Positions 16,905-25,193 of a DNA stretch of 40,003 nucleotides are shown in pieces (the first letter of the stretch is position 1; each line of letters opens with the position of its first letter). The notes under the pieces are model-generated. The model made no database searches and had not been told where the DNA came from. It saw nothing but the letters and a program-made list of their open reading frames with translations. Source of the stretch: Deltaproteobacteria bacterium (lineage in GTDB: Bacteria > Desulfobacterota > Desulfobacteria > Desulfobacterales > C00003060); the NCBI GenBank assembly GCA_016930875.1, contig JAFGFW010000159.1, forward strand, positions 1 to 40,003. The letters are read 5' to 3'. Both the position numbers and the translations under genes were made by a program.

Positions 16905-17077
16905 GAGCGGCAGAAAAATGTCGATAAATGTCCATTTGTCATGCTAACGGCATAAATCTGCTGATATCAGAACGCCGAAATACATCTCGTTTCCTGAATG
17001 TCAAGACATAATTCCCTTGAAATCAAGGTGTTGGCAAATAAGTTAAGGCTCTGTTGGGTCTTGGCACATGACTTGCT
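16905..17077 (+). promoter_or_regulatory. Sigma-54 control region B before the first antiporter operon
   Basis: Same layout as region A: conserved block CGGCAGAAAAATGTC (16908-16922), palindrome TCATGC-TAACG-GCATAA (16939-16955), a perfect IHF consensus AATCAAGGTGTTG (17021-17033), then TGGCAC-ATGAC-TTGCT (17062-17077), identical over all 16 bases to the promoter in region A. The IHF site ends 28-29 bases from -24 in both. The rest of the 493-base gap holds the divergent regulator's upstream region and a 142-base leader before mnhE. Target: the operon starting at 17220. Confidence 0.82.
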
Positions 17078-17219
17078 GGACAGCTTGAGGAAGTTACTGC
17101 GCCTTAGGTAAAAGTTAAGCTGAGCAAAATAACAAGATGCAAATGGAAGTGACCTTAGTATTGTCGTCTCTTCTGTCCAACGTTTCTGTAGACGACTACT
17201 CAGATTAAGGAGGGATTGG

Positions 17220-17807
17220 TTGTTGAATACCCCGGACCCCGGAAATCTCAACCATCAGGGCTCCCCGAGTCCAAGCGAGGATGCGGCCTCAGTGCGCTCT
17301 GCACAAAGCAGGCGCATCTTTTTTTATCCTTTTGTTCTTACCTTTCTCATCATGTTCGGTCTCTGGGTGCTGCTTTCGGGCAAATTTGATCCCTTTCATA
17401 TGACCTTAGGGCTTATTTCTTGCGCAATTGTCTCCTTTCTGTCATCTGACTTGTTGTTCCCCTCCCCCAAGATAGAGGGGCTCGTTGGCCAATGGGTCCG
17501 GTTCGGCATCTACATACCCTGGCTGATGATCGAGATCATCAAGGCGAATCTTCACGTGACCTATCTGGTCTTCCATCCAAGGATGATGGACCTGATTGAT
17601 CCAAGAATCATAAAATTTAGAAGCAAGCTGAAAGGCGATATGGCTCTGGTTACCTTTGCCAATTCAATCACACTTACCCCCGGAACTATTACGGTTGATA
17701 TATCGCTTGATGGGGATTTTAAGGTCCACGCCATTGACAAGGCGTCCGGTGAGCCTTTGCCGGGCGAAATGGAGGCAAGGATCGCAAAAACATTTGGTGA
17801 AGTCTGA
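17220..17807 (+). CDS. mnhE: Mrp-type cation/H+ antiporter subunit E, module 1
   Basis: Membrane subunit of a multisubunit Na+(or K+)/H+ antiporter. The 195-residue product has a polar N-terminal extension of about 35 residues, then hydrophobic segments (WVLLSGKFDPFHMTLGLISC) and the family's soluble tail with LANSITLTPGT-type signature (here FANSITLTPGTITVDI) followed by VHAIDKASG. The start is TTG at 17220 (or 17223) behind AAGGAGGG. First gene after sigma-54 region B and overlapping the F gene by one base, so it heads the operon. Confidence 0.9.
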   Translation: MLNTPDPGNLNHQGSPSPSEDAASVRSAQSRRIFFYPFVLTFLIMFGLWVLLSGKFDPFHMTLGLISCAIVSFLSSDLLFPSPKIEGLVGQWVRFGIYIPWLMIEIIKANLHVTYLVFHPRMMDLIDPRIIKFRSKLKGDMALVTFANSITLTPGTITVDISLDGDFKVHAIDKASGEPLPGEMEARIAKTFGEV

Positions 17808-18082
17808 TGCATAACATATTTATCTTTTCGAGTCTGTATCTGGCTTTCTTGATGCTCCTTTCACTGTACCGAGGGGTGTTTGGGCCGACGGTCGTGGACC
17901 GTATGATCGGGGTCAATGCCATTGGGAGCAAGACCGCGGTATTGCTGATCCTGATCGGTCTTGTTTACCACAGGGTGGACATGTTCGTGGATATTGCCCT
18001 GGCTTACGCCATGTTGAACTTTATCGCAGTGCTGGCGGCTTCAAGGTATTTTCAAAAGCGCAAAGGGTTGTACGACGAATAG
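17807..18082 (+). CDS. mnhF: Mrp-type antiporter subunit F, module 1
   Basis: Small subunit of 91 residues with three predicted membrane helices. The family pattern is visible: YRGVFGPTVVDRMIGVNAIG, then a helix, HRVDMFVDIALAYAMLNFIA. Its ATG overlaps the subunit E stop by one base. Subunits E, F and G are accessory parts required for assembly of Mrp complexes. Confidence 0.92.
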   Translation: MHNIFIFSSLYLAFLMLLSLYRGVFGPTVVDRMIGVNAIGSKTAVLLILIGLVYHRVDMFVDIALAYAMLNFIAVLAASRYFQKRKGLYDE

Positions 18083-18130
18083 ATACGGCCTTGACAGGGC
18101 CACACCGTAATTCCTGGGAGATTGTGAGAA

Positions 18131-18454
18131 ATGGACATTATTGTAACACTGTTTTTGTTTGCCGGGCTCTTCTTCTTTACAGGAGGGGCCCTAGGGATTC
18201 TGCGCTTTCCTGATTTCTATTCGCGACTCCATCCTGCCGGTAAACTCGACACCCTGGGCTTGCTTTTGGCCATGGTCGGCCTGGCCCTGTTCAACCTCCA
18301 CCATTTCTGTCTGGGCGCCTTGCTGACAAGCCTGAAGATTATACTGATCGTAGTTTTTGTCTTTTTGGCCAGCCCCACGGCCACCCACGCTATTGTTGAC
18401 GCTGGTGTCAGGGCCGGCCTGGCTCCATGGGTCAAAGGGGATGAAAGGAGATAG
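18131..18454 (+). CDS. mnhG: Mrp-type antiporter subunit G, module 1
   Basis: Three-helix subunit of 107 residues with the PhaG/MnhG signature GILRFPDFYSRLHPAGKLDT and the conserved ending FVFLASPTATHAIVDAG. It lies 48 bases after subunit F and 3 bases before the DUF4040 gene. Confidence 0.92.
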   Translation: MDIIVTLFLFAGLFFFTGGALGILRFPDFYSRLHPAGKLDTLGLLLAMVGLALFNLHHFCLGALLTSLKIILIVVFVFLASPTATHAIVDAGVRAGLAPWVKGDERR

Positions 18455-18457
18455 CTC

Positions 18458-18703
18458 ATGATCTGGCAGTTGGATTTGGCCGTTCTCACCTTGGTTGTCA
18501 TAGTGGCCATTGGTTCTCTCATGGTCAAGGATCTGCTGGGGGCTGCCATTCTGTTTGGGGCTTACAGTTTTATGATGTGCGTGCTCTGGACTGTCATGGG
18601 GGCTGTGGATGTGGCCTTTACCGAGGCTTCCGTAGGGGCTGGTGTCAGCACAGTCTTTTTTGTTGCGGCCGTTTTCCGCACTTCAAGGAGGACAAAAGAT
18701 TGA
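18458..18703 (+). CDS. DUF4040/MbhD-like subunit, module 1
   Basis: An 81-residue, three-helix protein equivalent to the MbhD subunit of membrane-bound hydrogenases and to part of the C-terminal extension of MrpA. The pattern VKDLLGAAILFGAYSFMMC and VDVAFTEASVGAGVSTVFF is typical, including the conserved acidic residues Asp and Glu in the last helix. Its stop overlaps the TTG start of the next gene. Here MrpA is split, with this piece encoded separately. Confidence 0.85.
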   Translation: MIWQLDLAVLTLVVIVAIGSLMVKDLLGAAILFGAYSFMMCVLWTVMGAVDVAFTEASVGAGVSTVFFVAAVFRTSRRTKD

Positions 18704-19524
18704 AGATCATAGGACTCGTCATAGCGGTTTTATCCGGTGCGCTGCTTATGTATGCAACGGTGGATTTCCCAGCATGGGGAGACCCGGCCTCTCCTGCCAG
18801 CACTTATCTTTCTCCTCATTTCATTGAAAAGAGCATGGAGGAAACTTCCGTGCCTAACATTGTGACCGCAGTCCTTGCCGACTACAGGGGTTATGACACC
18901 ATGTATGAAACCACGGTGATTTTTTCGGCCGGGCTCGCCTGCTTTATCCTCCTGCGGGTTTTTCTGCGCGAAGAGCCCGGAGAGAGACTCTATCGGCATG
19001 TTCTCACCGGCGTTACCGTGCGGGTAGAGGGCGCGAAGTTGCCGCTGTCTGATGACTTTGAAAGGATCGACGCCATGTGGACCCCGCCTGATCTGATCAT
19101 CAAGACGGTTTGCCGATTATTGATCCCCTTTATCCAACTTTTTGCCCTGTATGTGATCGCCCATGGGCATCACAGCCCCGGCGGCGGGTTCCAGGGCGGC
19201 GTGATACTCGGAGCCAGCATCATCGTGCTGGCTATGTCGCAGGACCTGAGAACAGCTGTTCGGCGTATGCGGGAAAAACTGGATGCCATCCTTTGTGCTA
19301 TCGGTGTCCTTATTTACGCAGGCGCGGGAGCCCTCTGTCTGTTGTTAGGGCTTAATTTTTTGGATTACGGCGCTCTTACGCCAGTACTCCATTGCGATGC
19401 GATTACTGCTAGATCCCACGGCATTCTCATTGTAGAAATCGGTGTGGGAGTCGCCGTTATGTGCACCATGATCTGGATCTACTGCAATCTCTCATCAATG
19501 GGCAAATATGATGAAGGGCTATAG
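18700..19524 (+). CDS. mnhB: MbhE-MnhB fusion subunit, module 1
   Basis: A 274-residue membrane protein made of two parts. Residues 1-90 are MbhE-like (PAWGDPASPASTYLSPHF, then NIVTAVLADYRGYDTMYETT). Residues about 125-274 are subunit B, with the signature VIAHGHHSPGGGFQGGVILG. In module 2 the same two parts are separate genes in the opposite order, which confirms the fusion. The start is TTG at 18700, 8 bases after AAGGAGG, as in module 2; longer in-frame openings run through the preceding gene and are not real. The N-terminal part corresponds to the end of MrpA in other bacteria. Confidence 0.88.
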   Translation: MKIIGLVIAVLSGALLMYATVDFPAWGDPASPASTYLSPHFIEKSMEETSVPNIVTAVLADYRGYDTMYETTVIFSAGLACFILLRVFLREEPGERLYRHVLTGVTVRVEGAKLPLSDDFERIDAMWTPPDLIIKTVCRLLIPFIQLFALYVIAHGHHSPGGGFQGGVILGASIIVLAMSQDLRTAVRRMREKLDAILCAIGVLIYAGAGALCLLLGLNFLDYGALTPVLHCDAITARSHGILIVEIGVGVAVMCTMIWIYCNLSSMGKYDEGL

Positions 19525-19546
19525 GCACTTATTTTGAGGGTATCTT

Positions 19547-19957
19547 ATGGGTGATTTACTTCAAACGATTGTGGCCAAGTACAACTACTGGATCTACATC
19601 ACACTGATGATGATCGGCCTGTATGCCATGATCGCCAAAAACAATCTGGTAAAAAAGATTGTAGGCATGAATATCTTTCAAACCGCCATTATCCTGTTTT
19701 ATGTGTCCATTGGCGTCAAGAAAGGGGGCACCATTCCGATTCTAGAGCATGGCCATGGCGAGCACGGCCATGGTGCTGCAAGTCACCTTGTACAGGCTGT
19801 GGACTATATCAACCCATTGCCCCACGTGCTGATGCTCACCGCCATCGTGGTGGGCGTGGCAACCCTGGGGGTGGCCCTGGCTTTAGCCATAAGAATCTAT
19901 AACCAACATAACACTTTGGAAGAAGACGAAATTCTAGCACAGATTAGGGAAAAATGA
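19547..19957 (+). CDS. mnhC: Mrp-type antiporter subunit C (NuoK-like), module 1
   Basis: NuoK homologue of 136 residues with three helices: WIYITLMMIGLYAMIAKNNL, KKIVGMNIFQTAIILFYVSI, and PHVLMLTAIVVGVATLGVAL. A His-rich insertion (HGHGEHGHG, near residues 67-75) replaces the usual loop and may bind metal. GAGGG lies before the ATG. It ends in a 4-base overlap with subunit D. Confidence 0.92.
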   Translation: MGDLLQTIVAKYNYWIYITLMMIGLYAMIAKNNLVKKIVGMNIFQTAIILFYVSIGVKKGGTIPILEHGHGEHGHGAASHLVQAVDYINPLPHVLMLTAIVVGVATLGVALALAIRIYNQHNTLEEDEILAQIREK

Positions 19958-21447
19958 GCCAACAATATGCTGCACTGCTTGTCGTTGTCCCGCTCCTTTC
20001 GGCCTTAGTGATCAGTATTGCCGGTTTGGTAAACAAAAGATTGTGTTTCCCCATTGCCGTTGCAGCTTTGGGGGTGGCGGCCTATTCATGCATTGGCCTG
20101 CTACTGAGGGTCTTGAATGAAGGGGTGATTGTCTACAAATTGGGAGGATGGGATCCCCCAATGGGCATTGCCTACTACGTGGACCATCTCAACGGGCTCG
20201 TTCTGGCGGTGGTGTCAGTCGTGGCCTTCCTTAATCTGATAGCGAGCAAGAAGAGCATCGAACTCGAGATGCCGGATAAGATGGGTGCATTCTACGCATT
20301 GTATGTTTTGCAGGTTACCGGTCTTCTGGGTATCGTCGTCACCGGAGACGCTTTTAACCTGTATGTGCTGCTGGAGATCACTGCGCTTACCGGCTACGGG
20401 ATGCTTGCCATGGGGGAGGACCGCGCTTGCCTTTCGACGCTCAATTATCTTTACATGGGCACCATCGGGGCATGCTTTTATCTGTTGGGCGTCGGATACC
20501 TTTACATTGTAACGGGTTCATTGAATATGGTGGACATTGCTCATCTTTTGCCGCCCCTTTACCAGTCCAAGGCAGTTCTGGCCGCCTTTATCATTTGCCT
20601 TGTAGGCGTGTGGCTCAAGATGGCCTTCTTTCCGCTGCATGCCTGGCTTCCCAATGCTTACACGCACGGCCCTTCAGCGGCCAGCAGCTTGATTGCCCCT
20701 CTGGTGACCAAGGTGATGGTCTATGTGATGATCCGTCTCATATTGACCGTTTTTACTCCGGATTTTGCCTTTACCATGCTGAACATAAGCGAACCTATTG
20801 TCTGGCTCGCCGTCATTGCCATAGTCATGGGGGCAATACTTGCGCTGGCGCAGCGTGACTTGAAGAAGATGTTAACCTACATCATTGTTGCGGAAGTCGG
20901 CTATATGGTTGGCGGGGCGTGGCTTGGAAACCGTGACGGGATGACAGGCGCGATCCTACATATTTTGAACGATGCTCTCATGACCCTGTGCGCCTTTCTC
21001 GTGGTAGGCAACATTGTCTATAAACTCAAGGGATACGCCTTTGATGATCTCAAAGGGTTGTTCCGTAAAATGCCCTTCACCATGGGGGCCTTTGTCGTAG
21101 GGGCTCTGTCCATCATCGGGGTCCCTCCGACGTGCGGTTTTTTCAGCAAGTGGTATCTGATCTCCGGGGCGATTCAGGCCGGCCAATACGGTTTCATGGT
21201 GGCGCTGATTTTCAGCAGTTTGGTAAACGTGGTTCTCTTTTTCAGGATCATTGAGATTGGTTTTTTTGAACCGTTTAGCGACCATCACGGGCACGATCAT
21301 CATACTGAGGAACCAATGGCTGAGGCCCCGCTCACTATGCTGGTTCCTCTTTTTATCGTGGCCGCAGGTCTGGTCGTGGTCGGGTTATATACCGGTGATA
21401 TTGTGAACTACATAATCAGATTCGCCGTGCCAAAAGGGCTGATATGA
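19954..21447 (+). CDS. mnhD: Mrp-type antiporter subunit D (NuoN/NuoM-like), module 1
   Basis: Ion-translocating subunit of 497 residues with about 14 helices. Key charged residues are present: the Glu in NLYVLLEITALTGYG and the Lys in WLKMAFFPLHAWLPNAYTHG, plus VTKVMVYVMIR and LAQRDLKKMLTYIIVAEVGY. A cytoplasmic or periplasmic His-rich segment (DHHGHDHHTEEP) lies near residue 445, echoing the one in subunit C. Overlap with subunit C implies coupled translation. Confidence 0.92.
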   Translation: MSQQYAALLVVVPLLSALVISIAGLVNKRLCFPIAVAALGVAAYSCIGLLLRVLNEGVIVYKLGGWDPPMGIAYYVDHLNGLVLAVVSVVAFLNLIASKKSIELEMPDKMGAFYALYVLQVTGLLGIVVTGDAFNLYVLLEITALTGYGMLAMGEDRACLSTLNYLYMGTIGACFYLLGVGYLYIVTGSLNMVDIAHLLPPLYQSKAVLAAFIICLVGVWLKMAFFPLHAWLPNAYTHGPSAASSLIAPLVTKVMVYVMIRLILTVFTPDFAFTMLNISEPIVWLAVIAIVMGAILALAQRDLKKMLTYIIVAEVGYMVGGAWLGNRDGMTGAILHILNDALMTLCAFLVVGNIVYKLKGYAFDDLKGLFRKMPFTMGAFVVGALSIIGVPPTCGFFSKWYLISGAIQAGQYGFMVALIFSSLVNVVLFFRIIEIGFFEPFSDHHGHDHHTEEPMAEAPLTMLVPLFIVAAGLVVVGLYTGDIVNYIIRFAVPKGLI

Positions 21448-21468
21448 TGGGGATGAAATAAGGAGCAT

Positions 21469-22947
21469 ATGGAAACGATTACGTCAATAAAACCTTTGCT
21501 GGCTGTCCTGGTCTCTTTGTTGATCACGCCTTTGCTGGTCTCAAGCAGGGCACCGAATGTCCGGGAGGCCTGGACCTTTGTGGCGGCCCTTGCAAAGTTC
21601 TTGATCGTCCTTTCCATGCTTCCAACCATTTTGAAAGGGACCGAGATCGTATACACGGTGGCTGAATTTGTGCCGGGGGCCGCGATCAAGTTCAGAGTTG
21701 ACGCCCTTGGAATGCTCTTTGCCCTCGTGTCCTCGTCGCTGTGGATTGTGACATCGGCCTATTCCATAGGTTACATGCGAGGGCTAAAAGAACACAGCCA
21801 GACCAGGTATTTTTGCTACTTCGCATTTTGCCTCTCAGCCACAGTCGGGGTGGCCTTTTCAGCGAATCTGCTGACACTTTATCTCTTTTATGAGATACTT
21901 TCTTTGGCCACCTATCCGTTGGTCACACACCATCAGGACCATGAGGCGCGAAAGTCCGGACGGAAATATCTTCTCTACATCGCGGGTACGTCTATCGGGC
22001 TTGCCTTGCCGGCAATGCTTATATCTTACAACCTTGCCGGTACGCTTGAGTTTGGGAAACAAGGCTTTTTGGCCGGAACCGCATCAAAGCCCTTGCTTGG
22101 CCTCCTTTTGTTTATGTTCATTTTCGGGTTTGCCAAGGCAGCGATTATGCCCTTTCACTCCTGGCTCCCTGCAGCCATGGTGGCACCCACGCCGGTCAGC
22201 GCCTTGCTGCATGCAGTGGCAGTTGTAAAGGTTGGCGTTTTTAGCATCGTTCGTGTCTTGACCGGGGTTTTTGGAACCGACCTGTTGCTCTCTTTTGATT
22301 TCGGAAGTATTATTATTTTTGTTGCTTCTGTTACGATTTTGGTCGGCTCATTGATTGCCCTTTCTCAAGACGGCCTAAAAAGGATGCTTGCCTTTTCCAC
22401 GATTGCGCAACTTTCATACATCGTGCTTGGTATAGGCCTGCTCTCCCCCAAGGGGTTGACCGGTGGAATGCTCCATATCGCCATGCACGCCTTTGGCAAG
22501 ATTACGCTGTTTTTCTGCGCAGGCGCGATCTTTGTGGCCACAGGCAAGAAAAATATCAGCGAGATGATTGGAATCGGCAGGAGGATGCCGGTCACAATGG
22601 CTGCCTTCTTTGTTGCCGCATTGAGCATTACGGGACTGCCTCCTTGCGGCGGGTTTTGGAGCAAGTGGTACCTTCTCTTGGGATCGCTTGAGGCCGATCA
22701 GATGGCGATTGTGGTTGTCTTGCTTGGCAGCTCTTTTCTGAATGCTTGTTACTTTATGCCTATTGTCTATAAGGCGTTTTTCTGCAGGGCGGAAGACGCA
22801 CTGTTTGAAAACAAAGTGCGAGAGGCACCAGTTTTTTGCGTGGTACCCTTGGTAATCACTGCGGTGCTCTCCATTGTCTTTCTATTTTTTCCCGAGCCAT
22901 TTCTTAAGCTGGCTACTATGACAGTAAGCAGTATAATGGGGATATAG
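21469..22947 (+). CDS. Second D-type antiporter subunit, module 1
   Basis: Membrane subunit of the NuoL/M/N family, 492 residues. Conserved Glu in LYLFYEILSLATYPL, Lys in FAKAAIMPFHSWLPAAMVAP, Lys in HAVAVVKVGVFSIVR and Lys in ALSQDGLKRMLAFSTI are all present, so it should be a working ion-translocating unit. It is paralogous to 32476-33957, starting with the same METITSIKP. It forms, with subunit D and the NuoL-like protein, three antiporter-type subunits in one operon, as in Mbh- or Mbx-like complexes. AAGGAG precedes the ATG. Confidence 0.9.
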   Translation: METITSIKPLLAVLVSLLITPLLVSSRAPNVREAWTFVAALAKFLIVLSMLPTILKGTEIVYTVAEFVPGAAIKFRVDALGMLFALVSSSLWIVTSAYSIGYMRGLKEHSQTRYFCYFAFCLSATVGVAFSANLLTLYLFYEILSLATYPLVTHHQDHEARKSGRKYLLYIAGTSIGLALPAMLISYNLAGTLEFGKQGFLAGTASKPLLGLLLFMFIFGFAKAAIMPFHSWLPAAMVAPTPVSALLHAVAVVKVGVFSIVRVLTGVFGTDLLLSFDFGSIIIFVASVTILVGSLIALSQDGLKRMLAFSTIAQLSYIVLGIGLLSPKGLTGGMLHIAMHAFGKITLFFCAGAIFVATGKKNISEMIGIGRRMPVTMAAFFVAALSITGLPPCGGFWSKWYLLLGSLEADQMAIVVVLLGSSFLNACYFMPIVYKAFFCRAEDALFENKVREAPVFCVVPLVITAVLSIVFLFFPEPFLKLATMTVSSIMGI

Positions 22948-22948
22948 C

Positions 22949-23095
22949 ATGACCATGACCGAGGAAAGACGCGATGAAATAGAGGGTAAGATGGAGCTTT
23001 CCCACGACGCTATTGCGCCGTACAAGGCCGTTTTGCTTATAGCGAGTATAATAGCCGCGTTATACCTGGGTATTATTTTCGTGAATACTTTTTAG
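22949..23095 (+). CDS. Small single-helix membrane protein, module 1
   Basis: A 48-residue product not resembling a named family. A polar N terminus rich in acidic and basic residues ends in MELSHDAIAPYKAV, followed by one hydrophobic helix (LLIASIIAALYLGIIF) and a short end VNTF. The gene at 33964-34086 encodes a counterpart with MILSHEPVPGYRK, a helix and LYLAIIFLRSF, at the same place between the D-type and the EYYD genes. That conservation argues that it is real. It may be an accessory subunit of the complex. Start could be 22949 or 22955. Confidence 0.72.
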   Translation: MTMTEERRDEIEGKMELSHDAIAPYKAVLLIASIIAALYLGIIFVNTF

Positions 23096-23112
23096 GATTT
23101 GAGGAGTTTGCC

Positions 23113-23373
23113 ATGAAAGAAAAGGTAGGCGAAGAAAAAAAATTTTTTTTTGAAAAGCCTAGAAACGTGAAAATAGCCTTTGGGTACTTTTTAGGCGTGC
23201 TGGCTGGTCTGCTTATCGCTGAGTTCTTTATCCACAAACATGTTCTTCTCCCCTGGGAGGGGTGGCCGGAGTTTTATGCCGTCTTCGGGTTTGTAACCTT
23301 TGTATTGATCGTATTTGCCGCAAAACACATCCTGCGGCCGATAGTGGGAAGACGAGAGGATTACTATGATTGA
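23113..23373 (+). CDS. Two-helix membrane protein with C-terminal EDYYD, module 1
   Basis: An 86-residue protein with two hydrophobic helices (GYFLGVLAGLLIAEFFIHKH and VFGFVTFVLIVFAAKHILR) separated by PWEGWPEFYA, and a charged tail ending RREDYYD. The paralogue at 34122-34364 keeps FFVHKH, FPWEG, FFAVYGF and the ending RDEEYYD. Function unknown; a conserved accessory subunit is likely. GAGGAG lies 6 bases before the ATG. It overlaps the NuoL-like gene by 8 bases. Confidence 0.78.
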   Translation: MKEKVGEEKKFFFEKPRNVKIAFGYFLGVLAGLLIAEFFIHKHVLLPWEGWPEFYAVFGFVTFVLIVFAAKHILRPIVGRREDYYD

Positions 23374-25141
23374 TGTAGTTCCGCCGGCACTCATATTTAT
23401 CGTTGGGGCATTAGTCGTTCCTCTGATCAAAGGGAAATGGAAGTCTGCCTTCTTGCTGTTGCTTCCCGTAATCGGCTTTATAAACTTGATCAATATCCCC
23501 GAAGGGTCTAATTTTATTGTTTCGGCCTTCGGTCTCAAGTTCATCTTCGGCAGGGTGGACAGGCTGAGCCTCCTTTTTGGCTATATTTACCATATTATAG
23601 CTTTTGTCGCTCTGCTGTATTCCCTTCACGTAAAAGACGATCTCCAACATTTTGCAGGGCTCATCTACTCCGGCAGCGCCCTCGGGGTTGTCTTTGCAGG
23701 GGATCTGTTGTCATTGTTTATCTTCTGGGAGATGTTGACTGTAGGTTCTGCAATACTCATTTGGTCACGGAGGACGACAGCAGCCACCCTCGCGGGGTAT
23801 AGATACGTACTGGTCCATGCTGTTGGGGGCTTATGCCTTTTGACAGGCATCGTGCTTTACCTGAGAGAGACGGGAAGTCTTCAATTCGGATATATCGGAT
23901 TAAACAGCACGGCGTCTTTATTGATATTGCTTGGCTTTGGCGTAAATGCCGCCTGGCCTGTTCTCCATGCGTGGTTACCGGATGCCTATCCGGAGTCCAC
24001 TCCCACCGGGACTGTATTCCTGAGTGTTTATACAACAAAGACTGCTGTCTATACCTTGGCCAGGGGGTTTGCAGGCACGGAGATCTTGATCTGGATTGGG
24101 GCAATTATGACTGTGTTTCCCGTCTTCTTTGCAGTCATTGAAAACAACTTAAGGAGAGTCCTGAGCTACAGCCTGATCAACCAGGTGGGGTATATGGTGT
24201 GCGGCGTTGGCATAGGAACGCAGTTGGCCATTAACGGTGCGGTTTCCCATGTATTTGCCCACTGTCTCTATAAAGCCCTTCTGTTTATGTCGATGGGAGC
24301 TGTCCTGCATCGTACGGGGAAGATTAATTGCACGGCCTTGGGGGGGCTGTACAGGACGATGCCTATTACCGCTATATGCTGCATAGTTGCGGCTGCATCA
24401 ATCTCTGGCTTCCCGTTTTTGAGCGGGTTTGTCACCAAATCCATGACTATACAGGCGGCTGTAGAAAATCATTTGGTGATCATATGGTTCCTTTTGATGG
24501 TTGCCTCAATCGGAGTCCTCGAACATGCAGGCATCAAGGTGCCTTATTTCGCATTTTTTGGTCATGACTCCGGCCTGCGTCCGAAGGAAGCCCCTCTGAA
24601 TATGTGCTTTGCCATGTGCATTTCAGCATTCCTGTGTATTGCCATAGGTCTGTTCCCCAATTATTTATATAAGCTTCTTCCTTACCCGGTTGTGGACTTT
24701 GTTCCGTACTCAGCGTCCCACGTGGTCGGTATGGCCCAGCTCCTTTTGTTCTCTGCTTTGGCCTTTGTGCTTCTACTGGCTGCCGGTGTCTATCCGCCTG
24801 AGAGAAGGGGTATTAACATCGATGCCGACTGGTTTTACCGCAAGGGAGGGCGGCTTTTCTACTTTGTCATGGACAAGTGTTTCAACGGAATAAACAGGAT
24901 TTCGGAAGTGATTTTTGTGGGTGGTCTGGCCGGTTTTCTTGGCCGTATCTCAAGGGACGGTCATATAAGGGCTGCACTTTTATTCCTGGTGCCTGTGTTG
25001 ACCGCAGGCGGCGCAACTGGAGAAAAACTCACGCTCAAAAAAGCCAGCGTTCGTGCAGCCTTACAGACAGGCACTTCCCCTGTTGGAATCAGTGCGGCCA
25101 TAGCTACAATTTTTCTGATTGTGGTTTACGTCCTGTTGTGA
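23366..25141 (+). CDS. NuoL-like antiporter subunit, module 1
   Basis: A 591-residue membrane protein of the NuoL/MrpA-N family with about 14-16 helices. It keeps the Glu in LSLFIFWEMLTVG, RRVLSYSLINQVGYM, and HCLYKALLFMSMG. The TM7 Lys normally found in GKSAQLPLHTWL-like segments is Asn194 (VNAAWPVLHAWLPDAYP), and the His of the next helix is also absent. The C-terminal WFYRKGGRLFY and the last helix match long NuoL-type proteins. It closes the operon. Confidence 0.88.
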   Translation: MIDVVPPALIFIVGALVVPLIKGKWKSAFLLLLPVIGFINLINIPEGSNFIVSAFGLKFIFGRVDRLSLLFGYIYHIIAFVALLYSLHVKDDLQHFAGLIYSGSALGVVFAGDLLSLFIFWEMLTVGSAILIWSRRTTAATLAGYRYVLVHAVGGLCLLTGIVLYLRETGSLQFGYIGLNSTASLLILLGFGVNAAWPVLHAWLPDAYPESTPTGTVFLSVYTTKTAVYTLARGFAGTEILIWIGAIMTVFPVFFAVIENNLRRVLSYSLINQVGYMVCGVGIGTQLAINGAVSHVFAHCLYKALLFMSMGAVLHRTGKINCTALGGLYRTMPITAICCIVAAASISGFPFLSGFVTKSMTIQAAVENHLVIIWFLLMVASIGVLEHAGIKVPYFAFFGHDSGLRPKEAPLNMCFAMCISAFLCIAIGLFPNYLYKLLPYPVVDFVPYSASHVVGMAQLLLFSALAFVLLLAAGVYPPERRGINIDADWFYRKGGRLFYFVMDKCFNGINRISEVIFVGGLAGFLGRISRDGHIRAALLFLVPVLTAGGATGEKLTLKKASVRAALQTGTSPVGISAAIATIFLIVVYVLL

Positions 25142-25193
25142 TATGAACCTGTCCGATTACAAAGATTCGGCGATGTAGAGGAGAGACATACAT

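Noticed and set aside
18577-18699. Upstream extension of the MbhE-MnhB fusion
   Set aside because: It overlaps the DUF4040 gene; the TTG at 18700 with AAGGAGG matches the start used in module 2.
17220-25141. Group 4 membrane-bound hydrogenase or complex I
   Set aside because: No NiFe large or small subunit, iron-sulfur NuoI-like or NuoH-like gene is present; only antiporter-type subunits are seen.
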